Of a stretch of 64,000 nucleotides of DNA, positions 61,374-64,000 are shown one piece after another. The stretch covers positions 1,240,001 through 1,304,000 of the forward strand of contig NZ_CP042912.1 of assembly GCF_008087665.1 (NCBI RefSeq). The letters run 5' to 3'. Below the pieces are notes generated by a model. The model did no database searches and was not told the DNA's origin. It saw nothing but the letters and a program-made list of their open reading frames with translations. A program made the translations under genes and the position numbers. This stretch comes from Mariniblastus fucicola (GTDB lineage: Bacteria > Planctomycetota > Planctomycetia > Pirellulales > Pirellulaceae). Position 1 is the stretch's first letter. Every line of letters starts with the position of its first letter.

Positions 61374-61456
61374 TTAAGCCGTTGAGTTTTGGCTTTGCCT
61401 GGACTATCGGCTTTGCGAAGTCTTGGGATTGCTCAGCCGACCGGCATCGTTTGGTG

Positions 61457-61596
61457 CTAGGTACTTGTTTGACAATTGATTTTCATGTCGTCAACGTGGC
61501 CAAACATGAGCGGTAAGGCGCTAGCCGCCGGTATTCGCGGGCAACGGACCGGCGGCTTTCGCCTTAGCTGCTCACATTGACCAAAGCAGTGCCTAG
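61457..61596. repeat. Dispersed palindromic element, copy B
   Basis: A 140-bp element with terminal inverted repeats (CTAGGTACTTGTTTGACAAT at the left, complement of CTAGGCACTGCTTTGGTCAA at the right), matching copy A at 13875. The centre holds a further palindrome: arms 61514-61532 and 61548-61566 (19 nt, two mismatches) around a 15-nt loop, starting TAAGGCGCTAGCCGCCGGT. Its right end contains the stop codon of panB, which reads in from the minus strand. Confidence 0.82.
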
Positions 61597-62396
61597 AACG
61601 AATGGTCTTCGTCGGGAAACGTGTTCTCTTTGACTTCTTCGCACCACTGCCCTACCGCGCTGGCAATTTGTTCGGCGACGTTTGCGTAGGCTTTGACAAA
61701 AGAGGGCACGTAGCCGGTCGTCATTCCCAGCATGTCATTGGTGACCAGCACCTGTCCGTCGCAGCCTGCTCCAGCGCCGATCCCAATCGTTGGCACTCTC
61801 AATTTGCCCGACAACTCGGTTGCGATCTCTGCGGGAACACACTCGATCAGCACACAAAAAGCGCCTGCTTCCTGAGCTGCTGATGCGTCTGCCATCAGCT
61901 CGTCGCGATCTCGTTGAACCTTGTATCCGCCCATTGCGTGAACCGCTTGTGGACGCAGACCAACGTGAGCGATGACGGGGATTCCGGCATTCACCATCGC
62001 TCGGATCACGTCAGCCTGGTCAGCGCCGCCTTCTAGTTTGACTGCATGGCAGCCGGTCTTCTTCATGATTCTGCCCGCGGCCTTTACTGCTTCATGGATA
62101 CCGTGATGGTTGACCGGAAACGGAATGTCGACGACGACAAACGCTCGCTTGGCTGCGCGAGCAACCATTTCGCCGTGGTAGATCATCTCGTCCAGCGTCA
62201 CCGGGATCGTGTTCTCGTGGCCCTGAACGACCATCGCCAGTGAGTCTCCGACCAACAGCATGTCGACTCCGGCCGCGTCAAGCATTTTCGCCATGGCGAA
62301 GTCGTACGCAGTAAGCATCGAGATCTTTTCGCCATTGGATTTCATTTTCGCGAAATCAGTAACGGTGAGTCGTTTTTTGGATTTAGGAGTAGTCAT
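61593..62396 (-). CDS. panB: 3-methyl-2-oxobutanoate hydroxymethyltransferase
   Basis: 267 residues from the ATG at 62396 (MTTPKSKKRL); the frame upstream is not conserved. PanB adds a hydroxymethyl group from methylene-THF to 2-oxoisovalerate, the first step of pantothenate synthesis. The TIM barrel has ISMLTAYDFAMAKMLDAAGV, LLVGDSLAMVVQGHENTIPV (metal Asp), KLEGGADQA, HVGLRPQAVHAMGG, IECVPAEIATELSG and PTIGIGAGAGCDGQ. It matches bacterial PanB in full. Terminates at the dispersed element, whose end supplies TAG. panC and panD are not in the window. Confidence 0.97.
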   Translation of the reverse strand: MTTPKSKKRLTVTDFAKMKSNGEKISMLTAYDFAMAKMLDAAGVDMLLVGDSLAMVVQGHENTIPVTLDEMIYHGEMVARAAKRAFVVVDIPFPVNHHGIHEAVKAAGRIMKKTGCHAVKLEGGADQADVIRAMVNAGIPVIAHVGLRPQAVHAMGGYKVQRDRDELMADASAAQEAGAFCVLIECVPAEIATELSGKLRVPTIGIGAGAGCDGQVLVTNDMLGMTTGYVPSFVKAYANVAEQIASAVGQWCEEVKENTFPDEDHSF

Positions 62397-62800
62397 CTGG
62401 ATTCCACAAAGAAAAATCAACGGCTCAGATTGTAGTCGATGCGAAACCTGTTGCGGGAGATGCGCTTCGCCACTGTTCAACAACGGATCCAGACAGCTTC
62501 GACTCTTTTTCCCAAATTGCCGGACCGTCACGCGATGGTGAGCACAGGGATCTGTTGCCGATACAAAGAAAGTGTCATCGTGGGATACAGTTGCGTGAGG
62601 TTGTTGCGATGATCATCGGTGTCGAGAAACCGCAACACTTTCGAAGTCAATTTGATACTCAAGTTGATTTGACGCCACAGCTGCGACTGCCGAAAACCTC
62701 GTGAAAATAGTAACGAGGCCCGGTTTTTCAGATAGTTTTACCCGCAAATAGAGGGTTTTTTCCGCCAAATTGGGCGAAGCGCGAACCAAAGTGAAACGAT
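62397..62800. other. Intergenic region upstream of panB
   Basis: About 400 bp without a supported gene. A hairpin of 6 bp (CCTCGT/ACGAGG, about 62697-62718) followed by a short T-run lies here; nothing upstream needs a terminator on the plus strand, so its role is unclear. Confidence 0.4.
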
Positions 62801-62815
62801 TGGCACCTTACTTGC
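62801..62815 (+). promoter_or_regulatory. Candidate sigma-54 (RpoN) promoter
   Basis: TGGCACCTTACTTGC: TGGCAC at -24 and TTGC at -12, with GG (62802-62803) and GC (62814-62815) exactly 10 nt apart. It agrees with the TGGCAC-N5-TTGC consensus apart from a C for the final G of the -24 element. It lies about 90 bp before the ATG of the 63-residue gene, in the right orientation. No activator-binding site could be identified. Confidence 0.6.
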
Positions 62816-62906
62816 GTCTAGCCTAGTAAAGGTTGTCATATTTTCAGGTGGCCACTGGCCAGCTTTGAACTGGCAAGGACATTTCGTCCGCACAGGAGAG
62901 AGCGTC

Positions 62907-63098
62907 ATGTTTCCAACTAAAGAGAACACAGAGAACCATTCAGGAACCGGTTCGGCTGCAGAAACGAGCGTCGAGCAAACATTCGAGTCAATCGAACAGT
63001 TCGCCTCATGGCTGGATTCGGAACTGGATGTTCTGGTTGAGAAGTTCGCAGAATTTGAGACGGACAAATCTGTTCGAAAATTCTTCAAGCGTTCGTAG
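62907..63098 (+). CDS. Small acidic protein, 63 residues
   Basis: The ATG at 62907 has an AGGAG site about 9 nt upstream, and a sigma-54-type promoter lies about 90 bp upstream. The protein has a polar Ser/Thr/Glu start (FPTKENTENHSGTGSAAETS) then an amphipathic helix, SIEQFASWLDSELDVLVEKF, ending in a basic FKRS. No recognised family; no Cys or TM. It resembles a small regulator or partner that binds by one helix (inference). The longer reading (from 62865) has no ribosome site. A short gene of this kind with a dedicated sigma-54 promoter is worth attention. Confidence 0.65.
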   Translation: MFPTKENTENHSGTGSAAETSVEQTFESIEQFASWLDSELDVLVEKFAEFETDKSVRKFFKRS

Positions 63099-63268
63099 GG
63101 ACCAGTTGCAAGATTGATGTCGCGATCACACTGCGTGATATCTTTAGAATTTCGTTGCGGTATCTTTCGCGTTAACCCGCGGAATCGATGGGATGTCTGC
63201 CGGATCGTCGATGTCTTGTTCATGCGGCTTTGGCAGAGTCAAAGCATTTCTACCGGCTCAATGCGTTC

Positions 63269-64000
63269 TCATTGCTTTGCGGTGGTTTTCAGCCGGAGAC
63301 TTTCGAAAACTGGTATGCAGATTTCACTCAGCGCATTCTGGTCTTCATCCGTCCACTGATCAAACGAGCCGAACTTTCCTTCGCTTCTAACCGCTCCCAC
63401 ATTCGACGGTGAACGTTGTTTTCTCGGCAACTCATGTCCTATAAATTTCTCAAGCGACGCAAGGTCCCCTGCGATCAAGTCATCGAAGTCCAGCCAAATA
63501 ACTTCGCGTCCCGTGTCCTGCAACTGAACGAGGTCGTCATGGATTCGTTGGTTGATGTTCGCCCAGTAATGGCAAAAACGTTCCAACGGACACTGATTCG
63601 AATCACCGGCTAGTGTGCCGGAAAAGCGAAGGTTTGTCCGGAGGTATTCGGTGACGTTAGGCTTTGACATCGCAGAGCGGACTGCGTTGGCAGGATGTCG
63701 GAACAGGTGAATAAAACGCGCGGCCGGGAACGCGTCCGCCAACTCGTTGGAAAGGCTAAAGAGTCGATTGTTTGCTTCGAAGTAGACGTTGTGTCTGGTG
63801 TAGCGCAGCGTTCGAATTAGCTGCGTACGTGAGATTGGCGAGTCGAAATGGCGGACTCCAATTTCATTGAGGTCGGGCTCCTTCTCATGGAAGACACGCT
63901 CGACGCCGTTTTCGTTGAGCAGGTCCACGATGTAGTGTGAGCCGCACGCGCCGCTATTTTGACAGAAGAAACGCGTTTCGTTGCGGACGTTCTGATCCAA
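63269..64000 (-). CDS. Sulfotransferase-family protein, cut by window edge
   Basis: 243 residues are visible; the 5' end is beyond the right edge (the edge codon is TTG, not an assured start). The PAPS-binding 5'-PSB-like loop is FFCQNSGACGSHYIVDLL. The 3'-PB-like motif is FIHLFRHPANAVRSAMSKP (RHPxxAVxS). Middle residues include CHYWANINQRIHDDL and IWLDFDDLIAGDLASLEKF. It transfers sulfate from PAPS to a carbohydrate or tyrosine; substrate unknown. Such genes are common in planctomycete glycan metabolism. Confidence 0.75.
   Translation of the reverse strand: MDQNVRNETRFFCQNSGACGSHYIVDLLNENGVERVFHEKEPDLNEIGVRHFDSPISRTQLIRTLRYTRHNVYFEANNRLFSLSNELADAFPAARFIHLFRHPANAVRSAMSKPNVTEYLRTNLRFSGTLAGDSNQCPLERFCHYWANINQRIHDDLVQLQDTGREVIWLDFDDLIAGDLASLEKFIGHELPRKQRSPSNVGAVRSEGKFGSFDQWTDEDQNALSEICIPVFESLRLKTTAKQ

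Overview
This 64 kb window is bacterial chromosome and is almost certainly from a planctomycete, most likely of the Pirellulaceae type. The case rests on family content: a DUF1559 pseudopilin-like protein, a PEP-CTERM anchored protein, tandem DUF1080 domains, a BBP7-like outer-membrane barrel, DUF4332 domains, Ala-Pro/Cys-rich exported proteins, M56 peptidases fused to carboxypeptidase-regulatory-like repeats, a Tat-exported GMC oxidoreductase and many small lipoproteins. Base composition is moderate and coding density is high. Genes lie on both strands in short operons of one to three genes. There is no rRNA, prophage, classical IS element or CRISPR array.

Layout. 0-5.5 kb: 3' part of a large SMC/YhaN-like ATPase with DUF4332 repeats, an Ala-Pro-Cys exported protein, then ybeY coupled to a CNNM/CorC-type membrane protein. 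5.5-10.2 kb: two small membrane proteins and dnaE. 10.2-11.1 kb: a self-contained REP/RAYT element, a Y1-type HUH transposase flanked by two near-identical 29-31 bp-arm palindromes. 11.1-15.6 kb: citrate synthase, a VOC protein, a TerC-family membrane protein and an SMP-30 lactonase, with two palindromic repeats in the convergent gap at 13.9-14.1 kb. 15.6-20 kb: cell-surface genes (BBP7-like barrel, PEP-CTERM protein, Cys/Tyr-rich exported protein). 20-25.8 kb: MMPL-type exporter overlapping an ATP-grasp ligase, opposite an HlyD-like adaptor and a family-4 glycosyltransferase. 25.9-36.2 kb: Rho with a very long low-complexity N-terminus, a thioredoxin/YHS-like protein, a lipoprotein, a DUF1559 protein, a GMC oxidoreductase and a GAF histidine kinase. 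36.4-38.5 kb: housekeeping (tRNA-Glu, csrA, DUF2203, rsfS). 38.9-41.2 kb: three tandem paralogous exported proteins. 41.2-49.4 kb: GT39 transferase, DUF1080 protein with a CBM9-like partner, thioredoxin, SDR and fluoride channel, TatD with a lipoprotein, and a decayed gene. 49.5-55.1 kb: M28 peptidase, and a fused 2-oxoacid dehydrogenase E1 with its E2. 55.2-61.4 kb: BlaI/M56 regulatory pair with a textbook operator, and a zinc metallopeptidase with an ATP-grasp ligase. 61.4-64 kb: a second copy of the 13.9 kb palindromic element, panB, a 63-residue gene under a probable sigma-54 promoter, and a sulfotransferase-like gene cut by the window edge.

The items most worth follow-up are the RAYT/palindrome unit; the dispersed palindromic element whose conserved CTAG end supplies the TAG stop codon of the neighbouring gene in both copies; the tandem NGD-repeat paralogs; the sigma-54 promoter in front of the tiny acidic gene; the minus-strand terminator inside the leader of the gene at 19.7 kb; and the M56 sensor whose extracellular part is six transthyretin-like repeats. 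All functions are inferred by reading the sequence; no database search was possible.
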